From Falsiroseomonas algicola (GTDB lineage: Bacteria > Pseudomonadota > Alphaproteobacteria > Acetobacterales > Acetobacteraceae): 64,000 nt of DNA. Location of the stretch: assembly GCF_011040385.1 (NCBI RefSeq), contig NZ_JAAIKB010000009.1, positions 62,001-126,000 on the forward strand, written 5' to 3'. A program made the position numbers and the translations under genes. The notes beneath the pieces were generated by a model that was not told the DNA's origin, searched no databases, and worked only from the letters and a program-made list of their open reading frames with translations. Shown one piece after another: positions 20,493-29,198 of this stretch (positions are counted from its first letter, which is position 1; each line of letters starts with the position of its first letter).

Positions 20493-22019
20493 ATGGCCGC
20501 CACCCGCACGATTGCGGAACTGCTGAAACAGGGGCAGGCGGAGGCCGCCGCCATCCGCGCGCCGGAAGGCCGCGCCCCCCTGACCTATGCGGGGCTGCGG
20601 GGCCTGGCGGAGGCGACCGTCGCCGCGCTGAACGCGCGCGGGATCGGGCGGGGCGACCGGGTGGCGATGGTGCTGCCGAACGGGCCGGAGATGGCGGCCG
20701 CCTTCGTGGCCGTCGCGGCCGGGGCCACGACGGCGCCGCTCAACCCCGCCTATCGCGGCGAGGAATTCGAATTCTACATCGAGGATCTGAAGGCCAAGGC
20801 GCTGATCGTCCAGCAGGGCAACGAGACGCCGGCCCGCGCCGCCGCGGCCAAGCTCGGCGTGCCGATCATAGAACTGGTGCCGGATGCGGCCGCGGGCGCC
20901 GGCGCCTTCACGCTGGAGGGCGGGCCTTCCGGCACCGCATCCTCGCCAGGGATGGCCGAGGCGGAGGATGTCGCGCTGGTGCTGCACACCTCCGGCACCA
21001 CGGCGCGGCCGAAGATCGTGCCGCTGACGCAGACCAACATCACGGCCTCCGCCCGCAACATCGCGGAGACGCTGGCGCTGACGCCATCCGATGCCTGCCT
21101 GAACGTGATGCCGCTGTTCCACATCCACGGGCTGATCGCGGCGACGCTGTCGTCCCTGTCCGCCGGCAGCGCCGTGATCTGCACGCCGGGCTTCAACGCG
21201 CTGAAGTTCTTCGGCTGGCTCGATGCCGAACGGCCGAGCTGGTACACGGCCGTGCCGACCATGCACCAGACCATCCTGGCGCGGGCGGAGCGCAACAAGG
21301 AGATCATCGCCCGCGCACCGCTGCGCTTCCTGCGATCCTCCTCCGCCTCCCTGCCCGCGCAGGCGATGAAGGACCTGGCCAGCGTCTTCAACGCGCCGGT
21401 GATCGAGGCCTATGGCATGACCGAGGCGTCGCACCAGATGTGCAGCAATCCGCTGCCGCCGCGCGCGCAGAAGCCGGGCCTTGTCGGCCTGCCCGCCGGG
21501 CCGGAGGTCGCCATCATGGCCGATGACGGCAGCATCCTGGCGAAGGGCGAGATCGGCGAGGTCGTGATCCGCGGCCCCAACGTCACCAAGGGCTATGAGG
21601 CCAATCCGGAGGCGAACGCGAAAGCCTTCACCAATGGCTGGTTCCGCACCGGCGACCAGGGGATGTTCGACGAGGATGGCTACCTGCTGCTGACCGGCCG
21701 CCTCAAGGAACTCATCAAGCGCGGCGGCGAGCAGGTCAGCCCGCTCGAGGTCGATGGCGTGCTGTCCGAACACCCGGCCGTCGCGCAGGCGCTCACCTTC
21801 TCCATCCCGCATGCGATGCTGGGCGAGGAGGTCGGCGCCGCGGTGGTGCTGCGGGAGGGGATGGAGCTGACGGAGCGGGAGCTGCGCGACTTCGCGGCGA
21901 AGCATTTGGCGGACTTCAAGGTGCCGCGGAAGGTCGTGTTCCTGGCGGAGATCCCGAAGGGGGCGACGGGCAAGCTGATGCGCATCGGGCTGGCGGAAAA
22001 GCTGGGGCTCACGGCATGA
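20493..22019 (+). CDS. acyl-CoA synthetase, oxalate-CoA-ligase-like
   Basis: This 508-residue ANL-superfamily adenylate-forming enzyme has AMP motif HTSGTTARPK, YGMTEASHQM, GWFRTGDQG and the C-terminal lysine motif PKGATGKLMR. Several stretches (LPLFHIHGL-like NVMPLFHIHGL, WYTAVPTMHQTIL, CSNPLPPRAQKPG, RGPNVTKGYEANPEAN) recall plant AAE3/yeast Pcs60 oxalyl-CoA synthetases, so oxalate is a reasonable substrate guess. No oxalyl-CoA decarboxylase is adjacent. Start ATG 20493 follows GTGGGAGAC. Its stop overlaps the next start by ATGA, so the two form an operon. Confidence 0.85.
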   Translation: MAATRTIAELLKQGQAEAAAIRAPEGRAPLTYAGLRGLAEATVAALNARGIGRGDRVAMVLPNGPEMAAAFVAVAAGATTAPLNPAYRGEEFEFYIEDLKAKALIVQQGNETPARAAAAKLGVPIIELVPDAAAGAGAFTLEGGPSGTASSPGMAEAEDVALVLHTSGTTARPKIVPLTQTNITASARNIAETLALTPSDACLNVMPLFHIHGLIAATLSSLSAGSAVICTPGFNALKFFGWLDAERPSWYTAVPTMHQTILARAERNKEIIARAPLRFLRSSSASLPAQAMKDLASVFNAPVIEAYGMTEASHQMCSNPLPPRAQKPGLVGLPAGPEVAIMADDGSILAKGEIGEVVIRGPNVTKGYEANPEANAKAFTNGWFRTGDQGMFDEDGYLLLTGRLKELIKRGGEQVSPLEVDGVLSEHPAVAQALTFSIPHAMLGEEVGAAVVLREGMELTERELRDFAAKHLADFKVPRKVVFLAEIPKGATGKLMRIGLAEKLGLTA

Positions 22020-22993
22020 AGATCTGCGTCTTCGGCGCCGGCGCGATCGGCGGGCTCATGGCGGCGAAGCTCGCTGCCAAGGGGGATCACGAGGTCACGG
22101 TCATCGCCCGTGGCCCCCATCTCGCGGCCATGCAGTCCAAGGGGCTGGTGCTGCGGAGCGAAGGGACGGAGACCACCGTGCCCGTCCGCGCCGTCGCGAC
22201 CGCGGAGGAAGCGGGCGTCCAGGACTATGTCGTCGTGACCCTGAAGGCGCATTCGCTGCCGGGCGCGGCAAAGCAGATGCAGCCCCTGCTAGGGCCGGAG
22301 ACGGCCATCGTCTCCGCCGTCAACGGCATCCCCTGGTGGTACTTCCACAAGCTCGCGGGCCCGCATGAAGGGCGCCGCGTGGAGAGCGTCGATCCCGGCG
22401 GCGTGGTCAGCGAGTTGCTCGCGCCGTCGCGGGCCATCGGTGCCATCGTCTATCCCGCCGCCGAGGTGCCGGAGCCCGGCGTGATCGAGCACACCTATGG
22501 CGACCGCTTCACGCTGGGCGAGCCCGATGGCAGCCGCAGCCCGCGCGTCTCGGCGCTCAGCGAGGCGCTGATCGCGGCGGGGCTGAAGGCGCCGGTGCGG
22601 CCCAAGATCCGCGACGAGCTCTGGGTCAAGCTCTGGGGCAACATGGCCTTCAACCCGATCAGCGCGCTGACCGGCGTGACGCTCGACGTGCTGATCGGCG
22701 ATCCCGGCCAGCGTGGCGTGGCCCGCGCCATGATGCTGGAAGGCCAGGCGGTGGCGGAGAAGCTCGGCGTCCGCTTCGCCATCGATGTGGACAAGCGCAT
22801 CGCCGGGGGCGCGGAGGTCGGCGCACACAAGACCTCCATGCTGCAGGATCTGGAACGCGGGCGGCCCATGGAGATCGACGCGCTGCTCGGCGCCGTCGTG
22901 GAACTGGCGGCGCTGGTGGAGGTGCCGGTGCCGACCTGCGACACGGTGCTGGCCCTCGTCCGGGCCCGGGCGCGGGTGGCCGGCTGCTATTGA
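22016..22993 (+). CDS. 2-dehydropantoate 2-reductase family (ApbA/PanE)
   Basis: This 325-residue NADPH-dependent 2-oxoacid reductase has the N-terminal motif GAGAIGG (residues 7-13). The family helical domain contains ELWVKLWGNMAFNPISALT, whose first lysine region is catalytic, and KTSMLQDLERGRPMEIDALL. PanE makes pantoate for CoA synthesis, but genomes often hold several family members acting on other 2-oxoacids. Overlap with an acyl-CoA synthetase argues for a catabolic paralogue. The ATG is fixed by the four-base overlap. Confidence 0.87.
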   Translation: MKICVFGAGAIGGLMAAKLAAKGDHEVTVIARGPHLAAMQSKGLVLRSEGTETTVPVRAVATAEEAGVQDYVVVTLKAHSLPGAAKQMQPLLGPETAIVSAVNGIPWWYFHKLAGPHEGRRVESVDPGGVVSELLAPSRAIGAIVYPAAEVPEPGVIEHTYGDRFTLGEPDGSRSPRVSALSEALIAAGLKAPVRPKIRDELWVKLWGNMAFNPISALTGVTLDVLIGDPGQRGVARAMMLEGQAVAEKLGVRFAIDVDKRIAGGAEVGAHKTSMLQDLERGRPMEIDALLGAVVELAALVEVPVPTCDTVLALVRARARVAGCY

Positions 22994-23097
22994 GGGGTCA
23001 TCCGCCGCGCTTCTGATCATCATCACGGCAGGCTGATGGCCGATCCTGGCCGCGGGTCGTTAGAGGCTGCTCTCCGCAATCCGATGGGAGCTGCCCG

Positions 23098-23715
23098 ATG
23101 ACCCGCGTGCTCGTGCTCTACTACTCCGCCTATGGCCATATCGAGACCATGGCGCAGGCCGTGGCCGAGGGCGCCCGCGCCGCCGGCGCCGAGGTGGACA
23201 TCAAGCGCGTGCCGGAACTGGTGCCGGAAGAAGTTGCGCGGAAGTCGTACTACAAGATGGATCAGGCCGCCCCGGTCGCGACCGTGGACGAACTGCCGAA
23301 CTACGACGCCATCATCTTCGGTAGCGGCACGCGCTACGGCAGCGTGACGTCCCAGATGCGGAACTTCATCGACCAGACCGGCGGGCTCTGGGCCAAGGGC
23401 GCACTGAACGGCAAGGTGGGGTCCGTCTTTACCTCCTCCGCCACGCAGCATGGCGGGCAGGAGAGCACGATCCTGACCTTCCTGCCGACGCTGATGCATC
23501 TCGGCCTGATCATCGTGGGCCTGCCCTACGCCTTCCAGGGCCAGATGGGCGTGGCCGAGGTGAAGGGCGGCAGCCCCTACGGCGCCTCCACCATCACCGA
23601 CGGCGACGGCAGCCGCCAGCCCTCCGCGGTGGAACTGGAAGGCGCGCGCTTCCAGGGCCAGTACGTCGCCAAGGTAGCGGCGGCGGTGAAGGCGGGCGGG
23701 AACCTGTTCGGGTGA
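23098..23715 (+). CDS. wrbA: NAD(P)H:quinone oxidoreductase (WrbA)
   Basis: This 205-residue flavodoxin-fold FMN enzyme performs two-electron quinone reduction, protecting against redox cycling. The FMN phosphate loop is near [12 protein letters not shown], and [20 protein letters not shown] plus [16 protein letters not shown] are standard WrbA signatures. A GGGAG ribosome site precedes the ATG. It is probably a single gene, ending at a strong hairpin. Confidence 0.95.
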   Translation: MTRVLVLYYSAYGHIETMAQAVAEGARAAGAEVDIKRVPELVPEEVARKSYYKMDQAAPVATVDELPNYDAIIFGSGTRYGSVTSQMRNFIDQTGGLWAKGALNGKVGSVFTSSATQHGGQESTILTFLPTLMHLGLIIVGLPYAFQGQMGVAEVKGGSPYGASTITDGDGSRQPSAVELEGARFQGQYVAKVAAAVKAGGNLFG

Positions 23716-23719
23716 TCGG

Positions 23720-23742
23720 CGGGGGGAGCGCTGCTCCCCCCG
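23720..23742. terminator. G-run hairpin after wrbA, bidirectional terminator
   Basis: A perfect 10-bp stem (23720-23729 with 23733-23742) with a three-base loop begins five bases after the wrbA stop. It is followed by GGACCCCCC and a second imperfect hairpin (CCAGGG at about 23755 with CCCTGG). It separates convergent genes. Confidence 0.65.
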
Positions 23743-23788
23743 GACCCCCCTCGCCAGGGTCCACCGGGGCCCTGGACCGCGAGGCTTT

Positions 23789-24559
23789 TCAGCCGGCGAA
23801 GGTGTTCCGCAGAACGCCGATGCCGTCGATGGTGACCTCGACGGTCATGCCGGGGCGCATCGGCAAGGCGCCGACGCTGGTGCCGCAGGCGATCAGGTCG
23901 CCCGGCTCCAGCGTCATCTCCCGCGACAGCAGCGACACGATGCGCGCGGGCGGGATGATCATGTCCAACGTCGGGAAGTCCTGGCGGACGCGGCCGTTAA
24001 GGGAAACCTTCACGCGCAGCGTGGACCAGTCGAGCCCCGTGGCGATGGCGGGACCGACCGGGCCGAAGCTGTCCGCGCCCTTGGCCCGCGCCCATTGCGG
24101 GAAGGAGGCATCGGCCGTCAGCGTCTCCAGCGCGGTCACGTCATTCACGCAGGTCAGGCCGAAGATCGCGGCGGCGGCTTCCTCCTCGCTCGCATTCGAC
24201 ACGCGCTTGCCGATGACGAGGCCCAGCTCGCCCTCATAGATCACGCGGCCGGTGTAGCCCGGTGGCGGCGTGATGGTGGCCTCGGGCCCCACGATGCTGC
24301 GCGGCGACTTCAGGAAGAACAGCGGCGATTCCGGATGCGTCAGGCCCTGCTTCGCGGCGGCCTCGGCGAAATTGTTCCAGAGCCCGATGAAGACCGCGGG
24401 GCGAACGGGGGCGAGGAGCGTGGCCTCCGCCAGCGGGAAGGAGGCACCTTCGGGCGTGGCGCCGGCGAAGAGGTCGCCCGCATGCGGCTGGATGGCATCG
24501 CCCTCCAGCGTGCCGAAGCCTTCCTGCCCGTTGCGCGCGTAGCGGACCCAGAGCGTCAT
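23789..24559 (-). CDS. fumarylacetoacetate hydrolase (FAH) family protein
   Basis: This 256-residue protein has an FAH C-terminal-type fold. The metal-binding E-x-E is in IYEGELGLVIG, with a downstream Asp in LTCVNDVTA, and the PLFFLKSP and GDLIACGTS motifs are present. Relatives act as 2-hydroxymuconate/2-oxopent-4-enoate decarboxylases or hydratases, acylpyruvases or oxaloacetate decarboxylases in aromatic and sugar-acid catabolism. The exact reaction is unresolved. It lies downstream of an MFS transporter on the same strand, which may import its substrate, with a 29-base gap. Confidence 0.87.
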   Translation of the reverse strand: MTLWVRYARNGQEGFGTLEGDAIQPHAGDLFAGATPEGASFPLAEATLLAPVRPAVFIGLWNNFAEAAAKQGLTHPESPLFFLKSPRSIVGPEATITPPPGYTGRVIYEGELGLVIGKRVSNASEEEAAAAIFGLTCVNDVTALETLTADASFPQWARAKGADSFGPVGPAIATGLDWSTLRVKVSLNGRVRQDFPTLDMIIPPARIVSLLSREMTLEPGDLIACGTSVGALPMRPGMTVEVTIDGIGVLRNTFAG

Positions 24560-24588
24560 CGCGTTTCCCCTGTTGATAGCCGCAAGCT

Positions 24589-25806
24589 CTACCCGCGGCG
24601 GATGGCGCGCCGCAACAGCACCGCGGCGCCGAGCCCCACTACCCCGAGCTGCCCCGCCGCCAGCAGGAAGGCCAATGTCCAGCTGCCCGTCAGCGACACC
24701 ATCAGCGCGAAGAAGATCGGCGCGGCGAGATAGCCGAGGAAGGTGAAGAGCGTGGAGCCGGAGGTCGCGGCCGCGACCTGCGCGGGCTGCACGAGCCGCG
24801 CGACCTCCGACATGTAGATGCCGTTCCAGCTGGCGGCGACGAAGCCCGCCAGGCCGGACAGCAGGTAGATCAGCCAGGTCGGGCTGCTGCCCGGCATCAG
24901 CGCGAAGGCGATGCCCGCCGCGCAGGCGACGCCCGCCTGCACCAGCAGGTTCAGCGAGGGCTGGCCCGTGCGGTCCGCGAGCCAGCCGAGCACGATGCGC
25001 GCCACCACGCCCGCGCCCTGCATGCAGGCGAAGGCGGTGCCGGCCTGCACCAGACCGATGCCGTGATCCACCGTCAGCCAGGTGACCGTGAAGGTGAAGA
25101 GGCAGCCCTGCAACGTCGCGAAGCTCATCGCCAGCACGGTCAGCGGCGGCAGCGCGCCATGCAGGCCGAGCGCCGCGAGGGGCGCCATCCAGGTGGAGCG
25201 GCGGAACAGCGTCAGGATGGTGAGGCGCTGCGTCGGATCACGCTCGACGTCCAGCGTGCGCTCCAGCGGCTGGATGATGGCGGCTGCGAGCAGCGCGACG
25301 GCGATGGTGGCCAGCAGCGCCGCCACCCAGCCGAACTGCGCGGCGATGGGCGCGGTGGCAAGGCCCGCCAGCGCACCGCCCAGCGGCGCTCCCGCCTGCT
25401 TGACGGAGAAGATCAGCGTGCGGTGGCCGGGCGGTGCCGTGGCCGCCAGGATGCGGCTGCCCGCGGGGGGCGAGGGCCCGTAGCCTATGCCGAGCAGCAG
25501 GGAGGCCAGCACCAGCGCGGCCGCCGAGCCCTGCGCCGCGACCAGCATCGCGATGGCGGAGATCGCAGCGCCGGCCTGCAAGGTGCGCACCGGGCCGAAG
25601 CGCGCGAGGAACGGCCCGCCCAGCAGCAGGAACAGCACGGTGCCCAGCGCCACAAGCGCGGCGAGGTTGCCGATCGCCTCCGGCGGCAGGCCGGCGCTGG
25701 CGGTGATCAGCGGTGCGACGACGGGCAGTGACTGCGTGAGGAAGGAGGCGACGGTCTGCATCAGCAGCGTCGCCGACAGCGCCGCGATCCAGGCGGGGAT
25801 GCCCAT
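24589..25806 (-). CDS. MFS transporter
   Basis: This 405-residue inner-membrane protein has about 12 transmembrane segments. The MFS motif-A-like GGPFLARFGPVR follows TM2 and KQAGAPLGGALAG is in TM5. ATG 25806 (MGIPAWIAALSATLLMQ) is used because the longer frame adds a polar, unlikely leader and runs through the divergent promoter region. It is probably co-transcribed with the downstream FAH gene. The substrate is unknown. Confidence 0.87.
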   Translation of the reverse strand: MGIPAWIAALSATLLMQTVASFLTQSLPVVAPLITASAGLPPEAIGNLAALVALGTVLFLLLGGPFLARFGPVRTLQAGAAISAIAMLVAAQGSAAALVLASLLLGIGYGPSPPAGSRILAATAPPGHRTLIFSVKQAGAPLGGALAGLATAPIAAQFGWVAALLATIAVALLAAAIIQPLERTLDVERDPTQRLTILTLFRRSTWMAPLAALGLHGALPPLTVLAMSFATLQGCLFTFTVTWLTVDHGIGLVQAGTAFACMQGAGVVARIVLGWLADRTGQPSLNLLVQAGVACAAGIAFALMPGSSPTWLIYLLSGLAGFVAASWNGIYMSEVARLVQPAQVAAATSGSTLFTFLGYLAAPIFFALMVSLTGSWTLAFLLAAGQLGVVGLGAAVLLRRAIRRG

Positions 25807-25930
25807 CACGCAAGCCGAGTGTGCAGCGGGGGCAACGCCTTGCGGCGTGCTGGGGTGGCGTTCATGCTCGGGCACGATAGTCACGTCAGTCGCGCGGTGC
25901 GAAGTCCCCCGCCGCGCGCGGGAGTCGCCC

Positions 25931-26773
25931 ATGCCGCGCCACATCGCCTGCCTCTCCTTCGATTTCGATACCTGGTCGGGCTTCGCCTCCCGCGGCATGA
26001 CCACGCCGACGCCGGTATCGCGTGGCGAGTTCGGCGTCGTGGGCGCGGGACGCATCCTCGACCTGCTCGGCAGCCGCGGCATCAAGGCGAGCTGGTATGT
26101 GCCGGGCGTCGTCATCAAGACCTATCCGCAGGCCTGCGAGCGCATCCTGAAGGAGGGGCACGAGATCGGCCACCATGGCTGGAGCCATGTGCCGCCCGCG
26201 GCGTTGGAGGCGCAGAAGGAGGCGGATGAATTCGCGCTCGCCGTCGAGGCCATCAAGGATCTGCAGGGCAAGGGGCCGGTCGGCTATCGCTCGCCCTCCT
26301 GGGACCTCAGTGACCGAACCATCGACCTGATCCGTCAGCACGGGTGCCAGTACGACAGCAGCATGATGGGGCATGACTGCCAGCCCTATTTCGCGCGGCG
26401 GGGCGATGTCTGCGTGGCGGACCAGCCGCTGCAGTTCGGGGAGGTCACGGACCTCGTGGAAATCCCGATCTCCTGGTCGCTGGACGACCATCCGCATTTC
26501 GAATTCTTCCGCGTCGGTGGCGCGGTGATGCCGGGCCTGGCGAATGCGAATGCGGTGCTGGAGAACTGGCTGGCGGATTTCGAGTACATGACCCGCACCA
26601 ATGAATGGGGGATGCTGGTCTTCACCTTCCACCCCTACGTCATCGGCCGCGGTCACCGCATGATGATGCTGGAGAAGCTGATCGACGGCGTCACGAAGAT
26701 GGGCGCGGAGTTCCGCACGCTGGAACAGGTGCAGCAGGAATACCGCGACCGCGTGAAGGCGGGGCAGGCGTGA
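25931..26773 (+). CDS. polysaccharide deacetylase / PuuE-like amidohydrolase
   Basis: This 280-residue cytoplasmic NodB-fold protein has metal and catalytic residues in SFDFD (Asp11/Asp13) and HEIGHHGWSH (His77 to His86), a YRSPSWD motif and a late HPYVIGRGHR. It has no signal peptide. This subgroup resembles PuuE allantoinases and related small-molecule amidohydrolases more than cell-wall deacetylases. It heads a plus-strand group: the SDR start overlaps its stop by one base (TGATG) and an alpha/beta hydrolase follows. Confidence 0.85.
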   Translation: MPRHIACLSFDFDTWSGFASRGMTTPTPVSRGEFGVVGAGRILDLLGSRGIKASWYVPGVVIKTYPQACERILKEGHEIGHHGWSHVPPAALEAQKEADEFALAVEAIKDLQGKGPVGYRSPSWDLSDRTIDLIRQHGCQYDSSMMGHDCQPYFARRGDVCVADQPLQFGEVTDLVEIPISWSLDDHPHFEFFRVGGAVMPGLANANAVLENWLADFEYMTRTNEWGMLVFTFHPYVIGRGHRMMMLEKLIDGVTKMGAEFRTLEQVQQEYRDRVKAGQA

Positions 26774-27552
26774 TGCTGGCGGGCAAAGTCGCCTTCATCT
26801 CGGGCGGCGGTGGCGGCATCGGCAGCGCGGCGGCGCGCGCCTTCGCGCAGGCGGGGGCGGCGGTGGTGGTGGCGGATCTGCTGGCGGACCGCGCGGAGGC
26901 GGCGGCGCGATCCGTGACAGAGGCGGGCGGCCAAGCGCTGGCCGTGACGATGGATGTGACGCGCGACGAGAGCGTTGCGGCTGGCGTCGCGGCAGCGGTG
27001 GCGCGCTTCGGGCGCATCGACGTGCTCTACAACACCGCGGGCGGCACGGACCCGATGGATGGGCCGGTGACGGAGGTGCCGCTTGAGGCCTTCGATCGCA
27101 CCATCAACCTCGACCTGCGCGGCACCTTCCTGTGCTGCCGCCATGCCATCCCGCATATCATCGCGGCGGGTGGCGGCGCGGTGATCAACATGTCCTCCGG
27201 CGCCGCGCTGCGGGGCGCCAACCCCGCGCATTGCTACAGCGCGGCCAAGGGCGCGATCCTGTCGCTGACCCGTGCGCTGGCGGGGCATTACGCGAAGCAG
27301 GGCGTGCGGGTGAACTGCATCGCCTCCGGCCGCGTGATGACGGAACGCGTCATCCGCACCTTCGGCACGCTGGAGGAAGCGGCGGTGCCGGGCCGCGATC
27401 CGCAGGACCCCGTGAACCGTGCGAAGGAGTATCCCTTCTGGATCGGCGATCCCGAGCATATCGCGGCGACGGCGGTGTTCCTGGCGACCGACGCCGCGCG
27501 GATGATCACCGGCGCCACCATTCCCGCCGATGGCGGGCGATCGGCCTATTGA
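26773..27552 (+). CDS. short-chain dehydrogenase/reductase
   Basis: This 259-residue classical SDR has nucleotide motif GGGGGIGSA at 11-19, NTAG at 87-90, catalytic Ser141 or Ser142, and Tyr155-x-x-x-Lys159 (CYSAAKG). The C-terminal ATIPADGGRS is normal. It oxidises or reduces an alcohol/ketone of unknown identity. It is translationally coupled to the deacetylase-like gene upstream, and the alpha/beta hydrolase starts one base after its stop. Confidence 0.9.
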   Translation: MLAGKVAFISGGGGGIGSAAARAFAQAGAAVVVADLLADRAEAAARSVTEAGGQALAVTMDVTRDESVAAGVAAAVARFGRIDVLYNTAGGTDPMDGPVTEVPLEAFDRTINLDLRGTFLCCRHAIPHIIAAGGGAVINMSSGAALRGANPAHCYSAAKGAILSLTRALAGHYAKQGVRVNCIASGRVMTERVIRTFGTLEEAAVPGRDPQDPVNRAKEYPFWIGDPEHIAATAVFLATDAARMITGATIPADGGRSAY

Positions 27553-27553
27553 G

Positions 27554-28375
27554 ATGACGGAACGCGCGACCTTCACCACCAGCGATGGCGAACGCATCGC
27601 CTACTACATCGACGATTTCACCGATCCCTGGCGCCAGCCGCCGGTGATGCTGCTGCTGCATTCCGCCATGGGCAATTCGCAGCGCTTCTATTCCTGGGTG
27701 CCGGGGCTCGCGCGGCATTTCCGGCTGGTGCGGATGGACCTCCGCGGCCATGGCGCGTCATCCGTGCCGCCCGCAGACAAGCAATTCGACATGGACCGGC
27801 TGGTGGCCGACGTGACGGAGTTGATGACGCTGCTGGGGTTGGAGGCCGCGCATGTCACGGGCAATTCCGCCGGTGGCTATGTCGCGCAGAACCTGGCCTT
27901 GAAGCACCCGACGAAGGTGCAGAGCCTGGCGCTGGTGGGATCGACGCCCGGGCTCAGCCCCAGCGCGCGGGGCTGGCTGACGCGCATCGCGAAGGAAGGG
28001 CTCACGCCCTTCCTGACGGACACCATTGCCATGCGCTTCGACCTCGCCACCAGCGATCCCGGCCTGGTCGACTGGTTCCTGAAGCAGACGGCTGAGAATG
28101 ACCCGGCCTTCCTCGCCCGCTTCATCGGCTACAACACGACGCAGGATTGGAGCGGCGAGCTGCACCGCATCGCCTGCCCCACGCTGGTGATCTTCCCGGG
28201 TGGGGAGACGGTGGGGGAGGCCAATGTCTATGACCTCATGCGCGAACGCATCCCGGATGTCCGCATGGCGGAGTATGAGCACATGCCGCACAACATCGCG
28301 GACATGATGCCGGACCGCTGCGTGTCCGACATCCTGGCCTTCCACCGCGACAGATTCGGCTATCCCGCGCGATAG
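27554..28375 (+). CDS. alpha/beta hydrolase (paralogue A)
   Basis: This 273-residue soluble hydrolase has nucleophile Ser105 in GNSAGG, oxyanion region LLLHSAMG and likely catalytic His246 in HMPHNIAD. It resembles 3-oxoadipate enol-lactonase and meta-cleavage-product hydrolase types. It is clearly paralogous to the next gene on the opposite strand: both share FT-SDG, DDFTDPWR and MPHNI. Its last 16 bases overlap that gene tail to tail. Substrate unknown. Confidence 0.88.
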   Translation: MTERATFTTSDGERIAYYIDDFTDPWRQPPVMLLLHSAMGNSQRFYSWVPGLARHFRLVRMDLRGHGASSVPPADKQFDMDRLVADVTELMTLLGLEAAHVTGNSAGGYVAQNLALKHPTKVQSLALVGSTPGLSPSARGWLTRIAKEGLTPFLTDTIAMRFDLATSDPGLVDWFLKQTAENDPAFLARFIGYNTTQDWSGELHRIACPTLVIFPGGETVGEANVYDLMRERIPDVRMAEYEHMPHNIADMMPDRCVSDILAFHRDRFGYPAR

Positions 28376-29181
28376 CCCTGCAGGAAGCGCAGCACTTCCC
28401 GCGCACAACGCTCCGGCGCGGCATCGCCGATGTTGTGCGGCATGCCGTCATATTCGATGAGCGTCGCGTTCGGGATCGCCTTCGCCATCACCTCATAGGT
28501 GTTGTTCTCGCCGATCGGCTCATGGCCGGGGGCGACGATGAGGGTCGGGCAGGTGATGCGCGGCAGATCCTCGGTCCAATCGCGCGACGACATATGGGTG
28601 ACGAAGCGGCCGATCCAGGCGGGATCATTGGCGCCGACTTGGCGGCAGAACCAGTCCACCAAAGCGGGATCGGCATCGGGGCCGAAGCGGTCGCTGGCGG
28701 TGGCGCGGACGAAGGCCTCGATGCCGACCTTGCCGATGCGCTCCGGCCAGGTCGCGGCCTGCGTGCCCTTGAGGCCGGGGGTGGAGGCGAAGAGGCTCAG
28801 CGTCGCGACCCTCTCCGGGCTCTCGATCGCCAGCCGCTGGCCGACATAGCCGCCGGCGGAGAGGCCGACGACATGCACGCGCGGCACGGCCAGCAGATCC
28901 AGCAATTCCCGCGCATCCTGCACCAGGCGTTCCAGGCTGAACGGCACATCGGCGCCGGGGATCTGCGACGACCCATGGCCACGCAACTCCATGCTGATCG
29001 TCGCATGCTGGCGCGCGATGATCGGCGTCCAGGCATACCAGCGGCGATAGCGGCCCATGGCGGCGTGCAGCATCAGCACGGGAATGCCCTGGTCGCGCCA
29101 GGGATCGGTGAAGTCGTCGACACGATACGCCAGGCTGATGCCGTCGCTGCTGGTGAAGCGCGACAGGGTCGGCTCGATCAT
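28360..29181 (-). CDS. alpha/beta hydrolase (paralogue B)
   Basis: This 273-residue hydrolase has Ser108 in GLSAGG and His249 in GMPHNIGD. It has the same length and architecture as paralogue A, which faces it. The ATG at 29181 follows the Bug receptor gene by 17 bases, so the receptor and hydrolase form a minus-strand pair; this suggests the receptor's ligand is an ester or lactone, or is turned into one. The pair probably arose by inverted duplication. Confidence 0.88.
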   Translation of the reverse strand: MIEPTLSRFTSSDGISLAYRVDDFTDPWRDQGIPVLMLHAAMGRYRRWYAWTPIIARQHATISMELRGHGSSQIPGADVPFSLERLVQDARELLDLLAVPRVHVVGLSAGGYVGQRLAIESPERVATLSLFASTPGLKGTQAATWPERIGKVGIEAFVRATASDRFGPDADPALVDWFCRQVGANDPAWIGRFVTHMSSRDWTEDLPRITCPTLIVAPGHEPIGENNTYEVMAKAIPNATLIEYDGMPHNIGDAAPERCAREVLRFLQGYRAG

Positions 29182-29198
29182 GGGTGGAACTTTCCTGG

